DNA of 64,000 nt from assembly GCA_020024285.1 (NCBI GenBank), contig JAHHTZ010000003.1, positions 211,017 through 275,016 on the forward strand, given 5' to 3'. The position numbers were made by a program, and so were the translations under genes. The notes beneath the pieces are model-generated. The model did no database searches. It worked only from the letters and a program-made list of their open reading frames with translations, and was not told where the DNA came from. The stretch comes from Oscillospiraceae bacterium. GTDB lineage: Bacteria; Bacillota; Clostridia; Oscillospirales; Ruminococcaceae. Shown here piece after piece: positions 17,215 through 25,723 of the stretch (its first letter is position 1; every line of letters begins with the position of its first letter).

Positions 17215-18468
17215 ATGAGCATCATTACAACACTGAGCAGGATGTGGCTTACCCGCTCTGTAAAACCGTTTACCTTCAAAAACGAATACGACGAAAAATT
17301 GCCGTATTCCCAGTGCCAAAATCTCGGATTGTACGTCCATATCCCGTTTTGCAGCAGCATTTGCAGCTTTTGCCCCTACTGCAAGGTGAAATATTCCAAG
17401 GAGCTGTGCGACCGTTACCTCGATGCACTCCTGCGCGAAATCGCTCTTGTGGGCAATCAGATCAGTGGCAAAAAGCAGGTCACAAGCCTTTATTTCGGGG
17501 GTGGGACTCCTGCCCTTGCCGCAGACCGCCTCAAAGAGATCATCGACGCACTGAAGGAGCATTTTGAAATCACCGAGGGGATCGGGGTAGAGCTCCACCC
17601 CGACAATGTAACGCGCACCACACTGCAAACCCTGCGGGATGCAGGTGTTACAAAAATCAGCATCGGCATCCAGTCCTTTCAGGAAAAATATCAGGACATC
17701 TTGGGCAGAAAGCCCATCGATCTCCCCGCTATGGCGCAATCCTTATCGGAGGTCCCGTTTGAAACGGTCTCGATGGATTTTATCTTTGCGCTCCCCACAC
17801 AGACCTTCGAGGATCTCAAACAGGACATCGATACCGCCTTTGCCAACGGAGCAAATCATGTTGCCATCTACCCTTTTATCGACTTTACCTTCACGCAGAG
17901 CACAGTACCCACAATGAAAAAGAAAGAAAAGCGCGCTCTGCTCGATGCCATCACAGCATACTGTATGGAACAGGGCTACCACCGAAGCTCGATCTGGACG
18001 TTTTCCAAGGAGGAGCGGGCAAATTATTCTTCCATGACACGGGAGCATTTTCTCGGCTTTGGCTGCTCTGCGACCACCCTTTTGAAGGACCAGTTCAAGA
18101 TCAACACCTTCTCTGTGGAAGAATACTGCAAGCGCATCGACGCACAAAAACTCCCGACTGCGCTGACCATCCGCTTCACCCGCCGCCAGAGGATGGTGTA
18201 TTACCTGTTCTGGACTGCCTACAGCACCCAGGTGGACAGCCGCGATTTTGAAGAGTTCTTCGGTGTTCCGCTTCGATCGATGTATGGCTTTGAAATCTGG
18301 CTTGCCAAGCTTTTAGGCTTCGTCACAGAGGAAAACGGGGTCTACCGCATGACGCTCAAGGGCGCCTTCTACTATCATTACTACGAAAATTTCTACACCC
18401 TCTCTTACATCGACAAGATGTGGGGGATCTTACGAAAAGAAGCCTTCCCCGAATCCATCAAATTCTAA
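17215..18468 (+). CDS. Coproporphyrinogen III oxidase-like (HemN/HemW-family) radical SAM protein
   Basis: A 417-residue HemN-family radical SAM protein. 'LYVHIPFCSSICSFCPYCK' carries the family CxxxCxxC cluster with one extra Cys, and 'SLYFGGGTPAL' is the SAM-binding GGGTP. 'KISIGIQSFQEKYQDILGR' and 'VSMDFIFALPTQTFEDLKQDI' are typical HemN/HemW motifs. The C-terminal third (~290-417) differs from HemW, with a winged-helix-like end. True HemN decarboxylates coproporphyrinogen III, HemW delivers heme, and other branches open heme (HutW/ChuW/ChuZ type). Which of these applies is unclear, and no heme pathway gene is nearby. The AGGAG binding site and 14-nt gap tie it to the preceding radical SAM gene. 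Confidence 0.8.
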   Translation: MSIITTLSRMWLTRSVKPFTFKNEYDEKLPYSQCQNLGLYVHIPFCSSICSFCPYCKVKYSKELCDRYLDALLREIALVGNQISGKKQVTSLYFGGGTPALAADRLKEIIDALKEHFEITEGIGVELHPDNVTRTTLQTLRDAGVTKISIGIQSFQEKYQDILGRKPIDLPAMAQSLSEVPFETVSMDFIFALPTQTFEDLKQDIDTAFANGANHVAIYPFIDFTFTQSTVPTMKKKEKRALLDAITAYCMEQGYHRSSIWTFSKEERANYSSMTREHFLGFGCSATTLLKDQFKINTFSVEEYCKRIDAQKLPTALTIRFTRRQRMVYYLFWTAYSTQVDSRDFEEFFGVPLRSMYGFEIWLAKLLGFVTEENGVYRMTLKGAFYYHYYENFYTLSYIDKMWGILRKEAFPESIKF

Positions 18469-18480
18469 AATACCCGATTG

Positions 18481-18518
18481 AAAAAAGCACTTCTGTGAAA
18501 ATAACAGAAGTGCTTTTA
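18481..18518. terminator. Bidirectional terminator between radical SAM and DUF2812 genes
   Basis: The stem AAAAAAGCACTTCTGT / ACAGAAGTGCTTTTAT with a 7-nt loop lies 12 nt after the radical SAM stop codon. Confidence 0.88.
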
Positions 18519-18581
18519 TATCTTCCGACTTGCAGATGCAAAATCCGAAGCCTTGTTTTGCTGCATCTTGCGCGGAGTACA

Positions 18582-19973
18582 TCAGGCGCTGCGCTTCCCC
18601 AATCGTTCTCCGACGATCTTGAGCTGCTCTGCGGTTACCTCCCAGTCGAAGTAAATCTTTACAAGGACGTCATCCCAGCAAAGGACATAATCATTGCGAT
18701 ACCCGTATTTCTCATCGTACAGGCGGTACACCTCCTCTGTTCCTGCGAAGGAAACATCCTGCAGCTGATAGTTCTCATCAAAAATCGGATCGACCTTCAG
18801 CAGGCTGTCCTTGCACATTTTATAAAGGAACGGAGCTTTTATTTCAACAACAGTATACTCAAGGTGTGGAATGTTTTTGAAATCTGCGGCATCGAAGCGC
18901 GGGCTCTGCCTTGCATTCTGCCTTTTCAGAAGAAAGGACTCCTCCTCATCCAAGGTACAGCTGTAATCCTGATACTCCGTTTTCACCAAATCTTCGATTT
19001 TCAGCGGCAGCTCATCGTGTCCAACCGTCCAGACTCGACCTTGATACTCATACGTTTCCTCCCCTTTGTCCGCTAAAAAACCATGCTCATAGGAGGAGAG
19101 CGTTGCAAACAAGATCAGTCCAAGTAGCAGAAAGGAAGCCACAAAGCTTGATACGATCGTCACGGTGCGGTTGACCGTTCTGGAGGCTTTTTGCTGCTTG
19201 AGCACGTTTTTGATCTGGACTACGATGATGTAAAGCAGCGGTATATACAGCAGTGTCAGCACGGTGATGAATTTGAGCTGCCTGTCCGACCCTACGAACA
19301 AATCGATCAGCATCACTGCCAATCCGAGAAGAATGATGCATGTGATGATACTTTGCAGCTTCTTTGCTCCCTTAGGCTCCAGAAGGGTCCCGTACTGCGC
19401 CTCTTTTCGCGCCCTTCGGTACCACCCAAAATAGCAGACCAATTCTGCCACAGCCTCCACTCCAAGCAGCAGGAAACACAGCGGAGAAAACATCCTCATC
19501 GTGCTGGAAAGGAGCTCGATCGGGTCCTGCCTGAGAGAAACAAAGAATATTCCTATCTGCATCAGTCCGATGGCAAGATAAATAAGCTGTGTTGGGATGA
19601 GATTCTTTTTGGCGCAGGTATGGATGGCTTCCACCTCGAGGCTGGGTTCCGTTTCGATTGGGACAGGGTTTTCCTGCTCGTTGTAAAAAATCTGCATCTG
19701 CCCAAAGCTGCATGCAAGCACCCACCCTGCATGGGCACAGAATTCCTCAAAGATTTTTTGTTCTTCCGTCGGCTCCGGGTCAAACTCGGATGCTCTCCCG
19801 TAATATGTCACCGAAAAGCGAAGGCTCTTTGGCTCGATGCGGCGGTATACCCACCCAAAACCTCCGATTTTCTCGATCATCCAGCCCTTTTGCGCCATTT
19901 TCTCAAGGTGTCTGCTGATTGTGGTGCGGTTGTAAATGGGAAAGTGTTCTATCCTTCGTTTTGTATCCTTCAT
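18582..19973 (-). CDS. DUF2812 domain membrane protein
   Basis: A 463-residue protein. The N-terminal ~130 residues match DUF2812: 'ISRHLEKMAQKGWMIEKIGG' then 'YRRIEPKSLRFSVTYYGRAS' and 'FEEFCAHAGWVLACSFGQMQIF'. Membrane helices follow at about residues 150-170, 178-195, 230-245, 252-268 and 287-310, and the C-terminal ~150 residues appear extracytoplasmic. In Firmicutes this domain is repeatedly encoded directly behind a PadR regulator, exactly as here, and is thought to act with it in membrane-stress sensing; that is family knowledge, not a demonstrated function. Its start overlaps the PadR stop by 4 nt. Confidence 0.87.
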   Translation of the reverse strand: MKDTKRRIEHFPIYNRTTISRHLEKMAQKGWMIEKIGGFGWVYRRIEPKSLRFSVTYYGRASEFDPEPTEEQKIFEEFCAHAGWVLACSFGQMQIFYNEQENPVPIETEPSLEVEAIHTCAKKNLIPTQLIYLAIGLMQIGIFFVSLRQDPIELLSSTMRMFSPLCFLLLGVEAVAELVCYFGWYRRARKEAQYGTLLEPKGAKKLQSIITCIILLGLAVMLIDLFVGSDRQLKFITVLTLLYIPLLYIIVVQIKNVLKQQKASRTVNRTVTIVSSFVASFLLLGLILFATLSSYEHGFLADKGEETYEYQGRVWTVGHDELPLKIEDLVKTEYQDYSCTLDEEESFLLKRQNARQSPRFDAADFKNIPHLEYTVVEIKAPFLYKMCKDSLLKVDPIFDENYQLQDVSFAGTEEVYRLYDEKYGYRNDYVLCWDDVLVKIYFDWEVTAEQLKIVGERLGKRSA

Positions 19974-20296
19974 GATTTTCGATCCTCCTTTCCAAAGATC
20001 AGGTCATAATCTGCAATTTGTGCTGCAAGGCGGGTGTACTCCTTTTCCAGCATCTCTCTGCCCTTTTCGGTCAGGATATAACTGCGCCGCCGTCCTTCCA
20101 CTTTTGTTTCCCGTATCATTTGCGCATCGAGAAACTGTTCCAGCAGGGTATAGAGCGTTCCCGAACCGATCTGCACCCGATGATCTGTCATATCCGGCAC
20201 ACGATCGAGGATATCCATCCCGTAGCATTCCTCCTTCAGGCAGAGCAGCGTATAAAACATCTGCTCTGTGAGGGTCTGAAATTTTGCCCGTGCCAT
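19970..20296 (-). CDS. PadR family transcriptional regulator
   Basis: A 108-residue repressor with a PadR winged helix: 'LTEQMFYTLLCLKEECYGMDILDRV' and 'IGSGTLYTLLEQFLDAQMI', then 'GRRRSYILTEKGREML'. These proteins usually repress membrane-protein or transporter genes and their own operon until a lipophilic compound binds. It is the first gene of a two-gene operon with the DUF2812 protein. Two CTCGA-type inverted repeats at its promoter (20313-20325, 20345-20359) are almost certainly its operators. Confidence 0.94.
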   Translation of the reverse strand: MARAKFQTLTEQMFYTLLCLKEECYGMDILDRVPDMTDHRVQIGSGTLYTLLEQFLDAQMIRETKVEGRRRSYILTEKGREMLEKEYTRLAAQIADYDLIFGKEDRKS

Positions 20297-20312
20297 CTCT
20301 TTGCCTCCTATT

Positions 20313-20366
20313 CTCGAATATCGAGTATCTTTACCCTCATTATATCTCGATTATCGAGAATGTCAA
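20313..20366 (-). promoter_or_regulatory. PadR operon promoter with two CTCGA inverted-repeat operators
   Basis: On the minus strand a near-perfect sigma-A promoter, TTGACA (20361-20366), 16-nt spacer, TATAAT (20339-20344), has its spacer filled by the inverted repeat TCTCGATAATCGAGA (20345-20359). A second copy, CTCGATATTCGAG (20313-20325), lies between the start of transcription and the AGGAGG site. Occupancy by PadR would block polymerase and elongation. This is a clear autoregulation signature. Confidence 0.88.
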
Positions 20367-20420
20367 GATGATCGTGGATTTTTTCTTACACCGGCAGGAT
20401 CGGATCGCTCAAAAAATAAA

Positions 20421-20471
20421 AAGAAAAGCGGTCCTGTTCGTGCTGTAAAAGCCGACAGAACCGTTTTTCTT
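20421..20471 (-). terminator. Probable terminator of the nad operon
   Basis: An imperfect stem (CGGTTCTGT with ACAGGACCG on the minus strand) is followed by CTTTTCTTTTTATTTTTT, downstream of niaR. Confidence 0.6.
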
Positions 20472-20483
20472 CTGATATATGCA

Positions 20484-20518
20484 ACTATGCGCTGTGCAAA
20501 TTGTTGCGCAGCGCATAG
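20484..20518. repeat. Near-perfect 16-bp hairpin downstream of niaR
   Basis: ACTATGCGCTG-T-GCAA (20484-20499) pairs with TTGC-G-CAGCGCATAGT (20504-20519) around a 4-nt loop. It has no T-run directly after it on either strand; it may act with the adjacent terminator or stabilise the 3' end of the message. Confidence 0.6.
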
Positions 20519-20539
20519 TATCTGATACACGATTTGATG

Positions 20540-21085
20540 TTACACATTGCCCTCTTCATAGGGCAGGATTTCTGCCAAAAAGCCCTTGGCTTTGAGCTGC
20601 GCCTCGATTTCGTCCAAAATCTCCTCGCGCTCTGCCGCAATGTGATGGAAGTGATAGCCGGAGGTGATATTCAGCAGGGGTGTGGACTTCCCGGTTCGGA
20701 TCTGCTCCATAAAGGTCTGAATATCGCGGCGGCTTTTGATCTGGATCGGCGCAGAGATTTTGCCGTATGCGCGGTGGTTGACGATCACATCCATCACACA
20801 GCCGCCCAAATCAACGATGGTATTCAGTTCCTCCTCCGTCTGTTCATTGGTGTGGCAGACCTTCAGGAGCCGCACCGCTTCTGTAGGGCGGTCCAGCAAA
20901 TACCCCCGAATGGTTGACACAATGGGATGTCCTTCTGTGCGCAGCAGGGCAATATCCTGCACCACGACCTGACGGCTCACGCCCGTTGCCTTGCCCAGCG
21001 CAGCACCGGACAGCGGTGTCTGGCTGTTCTCCATCAACTGAAGGATCTTTTTTCGGCGATCGGCACCGCTCATCTCCTGCTCCAT
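20540..21085 (-). CDS. niaR: NAD biosynthesis transcriptional repressor NiaR
   Basis: A 181-residue repressor of NAD biosynthesis genes that responds to nicotinic acid. The N-terminal helix-turn-helix (HTH_11) reads 'LSGAALGKATGVSRQVVVQDI', and the C-terminal 3H domain has its conserved histidines in 'KVCHTNEQTEE', 'VNHRAYGKI' and 'SGYHFHHIAA'. The ATG at 21085 follows GGAGGGG at a 7-nt spacing, whereas an in-frame ATG at 21118 has no binding site. It is the last gene of the operon nadA-nadB-nadC-niaR, so it probably controls its own synthesis together with the pathway. Confidence 0.93.
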   Translation of the reverse strand: MEQEMSGADRRKKILQLMENSQTPLSGAALGKATGVSRQVVVQDIALLRTEGHPIVSTIRGYLLDRPTEAVRLLKVCHTNEQTEEELNTIVDLGGCVMDVIVNHRAYGKISAPIQIKSRRDIQTFMEQIRTGKSTPLLNITSGYHFHHIAAEREEILDEIEAQLKAKGFLAEILPYEEGNV

Positions 21086-21119
21086 CTTCTCCCCTCCTTC
21101 TTCCAAGTTCAAATCCATG

Positions 21120-21974
21120 TTATCTCAGCACTCTCAAATGCTTCAGGCTGATGTCCATGATCGGCGCCGAATGGGTCAGCGCGCCGCTTGAAACATAATC
21201 AATGCCAAGCTCGGTGATTTTTCTGATATTTTCCCGCGTGATGTTTCCCGAACACTCCGTCTTTGCTCTGCCGCCGATGATGCGGACCGCTTCTTTCATC
21301 TGCTCTGTTGTCATATTGTCGAGCATGATGATATCTGCGCCGGCTTCCACCGCCTCGCGCACCATATCGAGCGTTTCTGTTTCCACCTCGATCTTGCGCA
21401 CAAAGGGGGCATATTTTTTTGCAGCCTCGATTGCTTCCTTCACGCCGCCGGCAGCATCGATGTGGTTATCCTTGAGCAATACCCCGTCCGAAAGATTGTA
21501 TCGATGATTGGAGCCGCCGCCCACCCGTACTGCGTACTTCTCAAAGATGCGCATACAGGGGGTCGTCTTGCGGGTATCGAGCAGGGTCGTTTTGCTGCCC
21601 TTGAGCAGCTCTGCCACGGAGTGGGTATACGTTGCGATCCCGCTCATACGCTGCAAATAGTTGAGGGCGGTACGCTCTGCAAAGAGAAGGACGCGGATAT
21701 CGCCCCGTACCACTGCCATACGCTGCCCGGATTTCACCGGATCGCCGTCCTTCACAAAGAACTCGACCTCGGTTTTCGGGTCAAGCAGAAAAAAGACACG
21801 CTCAAAAACAGGCAGACCTGCAACAATGCCGTCCTCCTTGCAAATCAGGTCCACTTCCCCGAGCCTCTCTTCAGGCATCACGGCATTGGTGGTAACATCC
21901 TCGCTGCTGATATCCTCCTCAAGGGCAAGGCGGATATATCGGTCTGCCACAAGCTGCATCGTTATGGAGTTCAT
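21120..21974 (-). CDS. nadC: Nicotinate-nucleotide pyrophosphorylase (carboxylating), quinolinate phosphoribosyltransferase
   Basis: A 284-residue enzyme converting quinolinate and PRPP to nicotinate mononucleotide, CO2 and pyrophosphate. Signature stretches are 'ALNYLQRMSGIATYTH', 'TRKTTPCMRIFEKYAVRVGGGSNHRY' (PRPP and quinolinate binding), 'VEVETLDMVREAVEAGADIIMLDN', and 'IDYVSSGALTHSAPIMDISL'. Length is normal. Its ATG overlaps the nadB stop by 4 nt (ATGA). Confidence 0.97.
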   Translation of the reverse strand: MNSITMQLVADRYIRLALEEDISSEDVTTNAVMPEERLGEVDLICKEDGIVAGLPVFERVFFLLDPKTEVEFFVKDGDPVKSGQRMAVVRGDIRVLLFAERTALNYLQRMSGIATYTHSVAELLKGSKTTLLDTRKTTPCMRIFEKYAVRVGGGSNHRYNLSDGVLLKDNHIDAAGGVKEAIEAAKKYAPFVRKIEVETETLDMVREAVEAGADIIMLDNMTTEQMKEAVRIIGGRAKTECSGNITRENIRKITELGIDYVSSGALTHSAPIMDISLKHLRVLR

Positions 21975-23161
21975 CGTTTCTCATCCTTTCGCTGATCTGC
22001 AATGTGCTTTGCTGCACGCTCTGCAAATACCATGCTTTCCAGCAGGCTGTTGCTTGCCAGACGGTTTTTCCCGTGGACCCCGTTGCAGCTCGTTTCCCCT
22101 ACTGCATAGAGGTGCTCCATCGTGGTTTCGGAGTTGCTGTCAACGTGGACACCGCCCATAAAATAATGCTGGGCGGGTACCACAGGGATCGGCTCCTTTG
22201 TTATATCATACCCTGCTTCTTTGCAAGTTGCAAGGATATTTGGAAAATGTACCTGAATTTCGTGTTCGGGGATGGCTGCAAAGGAGAGCCAGACATGCTT
22301 GCTCCCTTCCTTCTCCATCTCGCGCCGGATCGCCTGCGCCACAACATCACGGGGCAGCAGTTCATCCACAAAGCGTTCGCCGCGGCTGTTGAGCAATACG
22401 GCACCCTCGCCCCGGGCAGACTCGGAAATCAAAAAGCGGCGTCCTGGCTCCTTGCTGTAGAGGGCAGTCGGATGGATCTGAACATAGTCCAAATGCTCCA
22501 GCTCCACCCCATGCTTTTGCGCTACGTCCAGTGCATCCCCGGTAAGGCAGGGGAAGTTTGTGGAATGCTCGTACCGACCGCCGATGCCTCCGGTTGCCAT
22601 CACGGTATCCCCGGCGTGGATATACAGCATATCTCCATCCTTTGTCTGGGCAGCCATCCCGGTGCAGACACCGTTTTCCACAAGGATATCCTTCATGGTG
22701 GTATACTCCATGATCGTTACATTTGGCAGCTTCTTCACCGCCTGAAGCAGCTTTGTGGTGATTTCCTTTCCCGTGATGTCCTCATGGTAGCAGATGCGCG
22801 GACGGGAGTGCGCGCCCTCTCTCGTATAGGCGAGGGAGCCGTCGCTGTTGCGGGCAAATTCCACACCCCAGTCGATCAGCTGATTGATGATGCTTCGACT
22901 GGAACGGAGCATGATATCGACGCTCTCCCTGCGGTTTTCATAATGACCTGCACGCATGGTATCTTCAAAATAATCGTCGTAGTCTGCATCGTTCAAAAGC
23001 ACGCAGATACCACCCTGAGCCAGCATGGAGTTGCAGCTTTCCATGTCCTCCTTGCAGATCATCAGGATCTTCTGCGTCTTGGGCAGGTGAAGTGCAGTAA
23101 AGAGTCCGCTTACCCCGCACCCCGCAATCACCGTATCGTAATACAATTCTTTTTCCATCAT
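21971..23161 (-). CDS. nadB: L-aspartate oxidase (short clostridial type)
   Basis: A 396-residue FAD enzyme that oxidises L-aspartate to iminoaspartate, the substrate of NadA. An N-terminal FAD-binding fold ('TVIAGCGVSGLFTALHL'), 'MLAQGGICVLLNDADYDDYF' and 'HPTALY', and the active-site Arg/His stretch 'EHLYAVGETSCNGVHGKNRLASNSLLE' are present. It lacks the ~120-residue C-terminal helical domain of the E. coli enzyme, as do many clostridial NadB proteins. The chosen start, 16 nt after nadA, follows AGAAGG; an in-frame ATG at 23275 lies inside nadA. An alternative start one codon later is possible. Confidence 0.95.
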   Translation of the reverse strand: MMEKELYYDTVIAGCGVSGLFTALHLPKTQKILMICKEDMESCNSMLAQGGICVLLNDADYDDYFEDTMRAGHYENRRESVDIMLRSSRSIINQLIDWGVEFARNSDGSLAYTREGAHSRPRICYHEDITGKEITTKLLQAVKKLPNVTIMEYTTMKDILVENGVCTGMAAQTKDGDMLYIHAGDTVMATGGIGGRYEHSTNFPCLTGDALDVAQKHGVELEHLDYVQIHPTALYSKEPGRRFLISESARGEGAVLLNSRGERFVDELLPRDVVAQAIRREMEKEGSKHVWLSFAAIPEHEIQVHFPNILATCKEAGYDITKEPIPVVPAQHYFMGGVHVDSNSETTMEHLYAVGETSCNGVHGKNRLASNSLLESMVFAERAAKHIADQRKDEKR

Positions 23162-23177
23162 CGTTCGCCTTCTGTTC

Positions 23178-24083
23178 TTAATTTGCCAGCTCAAGCATCC
23201 GCTGGAGCGGATACCCTGCGGCGGATGCCACATCTGTGGAAACATGGACGGAATTTTCTCCTGTTTTAAGCACATGGAGGATCTTGTCCAGGGTGACTCG
23301 TTTCATATCAGCGCACACCGGAACCGTTTTCGGGAAATAAAAGGTTTTCTGCGGGTTTTTCCTGTTAAGCTCGTAGCTCACACCCACCTCGGTCCCAATG
23401 ATAAACTCTGTATTGGTGCTCTCCGTTGCATACTTGATGATCCCCGAAGTAGAGCCGATATAATCTGCCATCTCCCGAACCTCAGCAGAACACTCCGGAT
23501 GAACAAGGAGCTCCGCCTGCGGATGCGCCTGTTTGAGCTCATGCAATTCCTGCACAGAGATGCGGTCGTGGATGGGACAGTAGCCGTCCAAAACCATCAC
23601 GTTCTTTTCCGGGAGCTGCTGGGCAACATAGCGTCCAAGGTTTTGATCCGGAATGAACAGGATGTTGTGATTTTTGAGATTGCGGATCACCTTCACCGCA
23701 TTGGCGGAGGTGACGCACACATCGGACCATGTCTTGATCTGGGCTGTGGAATTGATGTAGCAGACAACTGCCAAGTCGGGATACTCTCTGCGGCAGCGCT
23801 CCACATCCTCCTTGCGCACCATGTGCGCCATAGGGCAGTCCGCATGGAGATCCGGCAGCAAAACCTGCTTTTGAGGGCTGAGGAGCTTTCCGCTTTCGCC
23901 CATGAAATGCACCCCGCAATATACGATGATGGGGTTTTCAAGCCCCTGTGCCAGTTTGCTTAAATAAAAGGAATCTCCAATAAAATCTGCAACCTCCTGA
24001 ACTTCCGGCGATACATAGTAGTGCGCCAGGATCACAGCGTTTTTCTCCGCTTTGATTTTTGCGATTTCCTCCTGCTTTGTCAT
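23178..24083 (-). CDS. nadA: Quinolinate synthase A
   Basis: A 301-residue [4Fe-4S] enzyme that condenses iminoaspartate with dihydroxyacetone phosphate to quinolinate. The N-terminal 'KAEKNAVILAHYYVSPEVQEVADFIGDS' is diagnostic. The three cluster cysteines lie in 'IVYCGVHFMGES', 'LVHPECSAEV' and, near the C-terminus, 'TVPVCADMKRVT'. The start is set at the ATG at 24083, 6 nt after GAGGAC; longer upstream codons would run through the promoter. It is the first gene of the nad operon. Confidence 0.97.
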   Translation of the reverse strand: MTKQEEIAKIKAEKNAVILAHYYVSPEVQEVADFIGDSFYLSKLAQGLENPIIVYCGVHFMGESGKLLSPQKQVLLPDLHADCPMAHMVRKEDVERCRREYPDLAVVCYINSTAQIKTWSDVCVTSANAVKVIRNLKNHNILFIPDQNLGRYVAQQLPEKNVMVLDGYCPIHDRISVQELHELKQAHPQAELLVHPECSAEVREMADYIGSTSGIIKYATESTNTEFIIGTEVGVSYELNRKNPQKTFYFPKTVPVCADMKRVTLDKILHVLKTGENSVHVSTDVASAAGYPLQRMLELAN

Positions 24084-24147
24084 GTTGTCCTCGATTCCCG
24101 CGTTGACCGCGCAGATATTTTTTTGCAATGATTTTTGCGTTTGACAC

Positions 24148-24176
24148 AGTATAGCATATTGCCATGCATATGACAA
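24148..24176 (-). promoter_or_regulatory. nad operon promoter with candidate NiaR site
   Basis: On the minus strand TTGTCA (24171-24176), 17-nt spacer, TATACT (24148-24153), giving a leader of about 58 nt. The spacer holds an inverted repeat CATAT-N8-ATATG (24155-24172), a plausible NiaR operator because it sits where a repressor would exclude polymerase. Binding by NiaR is inference. Confidence 0.7.
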
Positions 24177-24334
24177 GACAGTTGTACAGCCTTTCTGTCA
24201 TGTGCCCGAAATTTTGTATAAACAGTCTGTATCCAAAGCAAAACAGCGGCAAAAATTGCGCACAGATGACAGAAACTTCTCGAAAAGTGGAACATTCGCT
24301 GATCCTTTGGAACCGTGCATCCCATTGAGAGGCA

Positions 24335-24371
24335 AGAAAAGCCCTGCCGCGTTGACGGCAGGGCTTTTTCT
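24335..24371 (-). terminator. Terminator after the frameshifted lipoprotein gene
   Basis: The stem AGAAAAAGCCCTGCCG / CGGCAGGGCTTTTCT (minus strand) with a 6-nt loop and T-runs on both strands. Confidence 0.85.
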
Positions 24372-25559
24372 ATGGTTCGATGATGCGAAATGTTGTTAGA
24401 GAAAGTTCTTTTCCCTGATAGGTGCAGGGGAAGGGTTCATACTTTCCTGTTGTTGTATCCATCACATAGTTGTTTTGTCCTTCCTCTCCCTCGGAGCAAA
24501 ACAGAAGGCGATTTCCCTCTAAGGCAGCGCAAACGCGGTTTGTCCGCATGGAGTCCATCTGTTTGAGCAGCACATCCGTTTTCCCGGTCTGCAAATTGAG
24601 CCGTTCGATGCCGCAGTCGCACTCCCCCATGCCGTCATAGTAGCGGCTGAAGTAGATTTCGCTCCCGTCCTGCGACCAAACCGCCCTTCCGGTGTTGGAG
24701 CGTGCATCGGGGTTGCTGTACAAAAGCTGTGGTGTTCCTTCGCCGTCTGCACTCACGCACCAAAGCCCCGAGAGCAGCCATAGCTGCGGGATTTTCTCAT
24801 AGGGGGTATCCTGATCGTAGGATGGTGTCGCTCTGCGATGAAAGGAGGTCGTATAGAGCACCTTCGTGCCGTCCGGGGAAACAGCCGGATTTTTAAGCGT
24901 TGTAAAGAAAAACGTGTCATCGATTTCAAGCGGCACAGAAATGGTCTGATGATATTTTTCTCCTGTTCTTCGATGGTTTTGGGGGTAACATCCGTCTGTG
25001 TCATCCCGCTGTCCAAGAGCTTTCTCTCCCCTGTGCTGACGTTGTAAGAATATAGGAGATAGTCCAAATACAGCTCCTGCGGTACACACATGGAGAAGAT
25101 AAGCGTCTGATTATCGGGCAGCCATCGGATGGATTCCACCTGCTGACCCTTCGGGTCACAGAGCACGGGGGTTGTTTCCTCCGTTTCCAGATTCAGAAGA
25201 TAAAGCTCCATGCTCTCTCCGATTCGGGCATCCGACGAATTCGTGGGAAGATAGTTTGCATACGCCAAAAATCTCCCGTTTGGACTCAATGCATTCGGCA
25301 TTCCCATCCACACATTCTTCAGTGTTGTGATTTTTTCTGCCTGCATCGTTTCGGGATCGAATACGATCAGGTCTGAGCCCTCGTCTGATTCCACCAATCC
25401 TGCAAGGCAGCCGCTGTACTGCCCTTCCTCCGACTGGGGGAGCGGGCTGCTGTCTGTTTTCTTTTCAGACACTTCATTGGCAGAGCTTGTCTGTGCTTTG
25501 CATGCACAAAGAAACAGCATCAAACCGCATAACAGGGCTGCAAGAATTTTTCGTTTCAT
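24370..25559 (-). pseudogene. Frameshifted lipoprotein with TolB/WD40-like propeller repeats
   Basis: Two overlapping frames read as one protein of about 395 residues. The first (from 25559) has a lipoprotein signal 'LLCGLMLFLCACKAQ' and then propeller-type blades such as 'NALSPNGRFLAYANYL' and 'SIRWLPDNQTLIF'. At 24955-24959 there is a run of five T (A on the coding strand); one additional base there would join it to the second frame, which continues 'YHQTISVPLEIDDTFFF', 'NPAVSPDGTKVLYT' and 'AVWSQDGSEIYFSRY' to the stop at 24370. It is thus a broken or mis-sequenced dipeptidyl-peptidase-IV/TolB-like surface lipoprotein. It is divergent from the BlaI/BlaR1 pair, whose sensor also looks propeller-like. 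Confidence 0.8.
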
Positions 25560-25653
25560 CGTGATTCCCCTTTTCGCAGATCAAATTTCGCCTCTCCTGC
25601 ACTTTGAGATCGATCTTATTATATCGCCTTATGTGCAGGACTACAACTTTATC

Positions 25654-25706
25654 TTGACATTTTGGTTGGTAGGTAGTAGACTAAAATCAGTCTATAGTCA
25701 ATAGAC
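25654..25706 (+). promoter_or_regulatory. BlaI-type promoter-operator with three TAGAC half sites
   Basis: TTGACA (25654-25659), 17-nt spacer and TAGACT (25677-25682) form the promoter. The -10 is itself the first half of TAGACT-N6-AGTCTA (25677-25694), and GTCTAT-N5-ATAGAC (25690-25706) overlaps it. Three alternately oriented half sites downstream of the -10 fit dimeric BlaI/MecI-type repressors and autoregulation. Confidence 0.85.
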
Positions 25707-25723
25707 CAAAAGGAGGAAGAACA

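Noticed and set aside
17215..18468. Naming the HemN-family protein hemN or hemW
   Set aside because: The C-terminal third differs, the cluster motif has an extra Cys, and no heme gene is adjacent, so only the family can be stated.
22004..23269. A 421-codon plus-strand open frame opposite nadB
   Set aside because: It is the antisense of a confidently identified nadB with perfect family motifs; it has no ribosome binding site and reads as a typical shadow rich in His, Cys and Leu.
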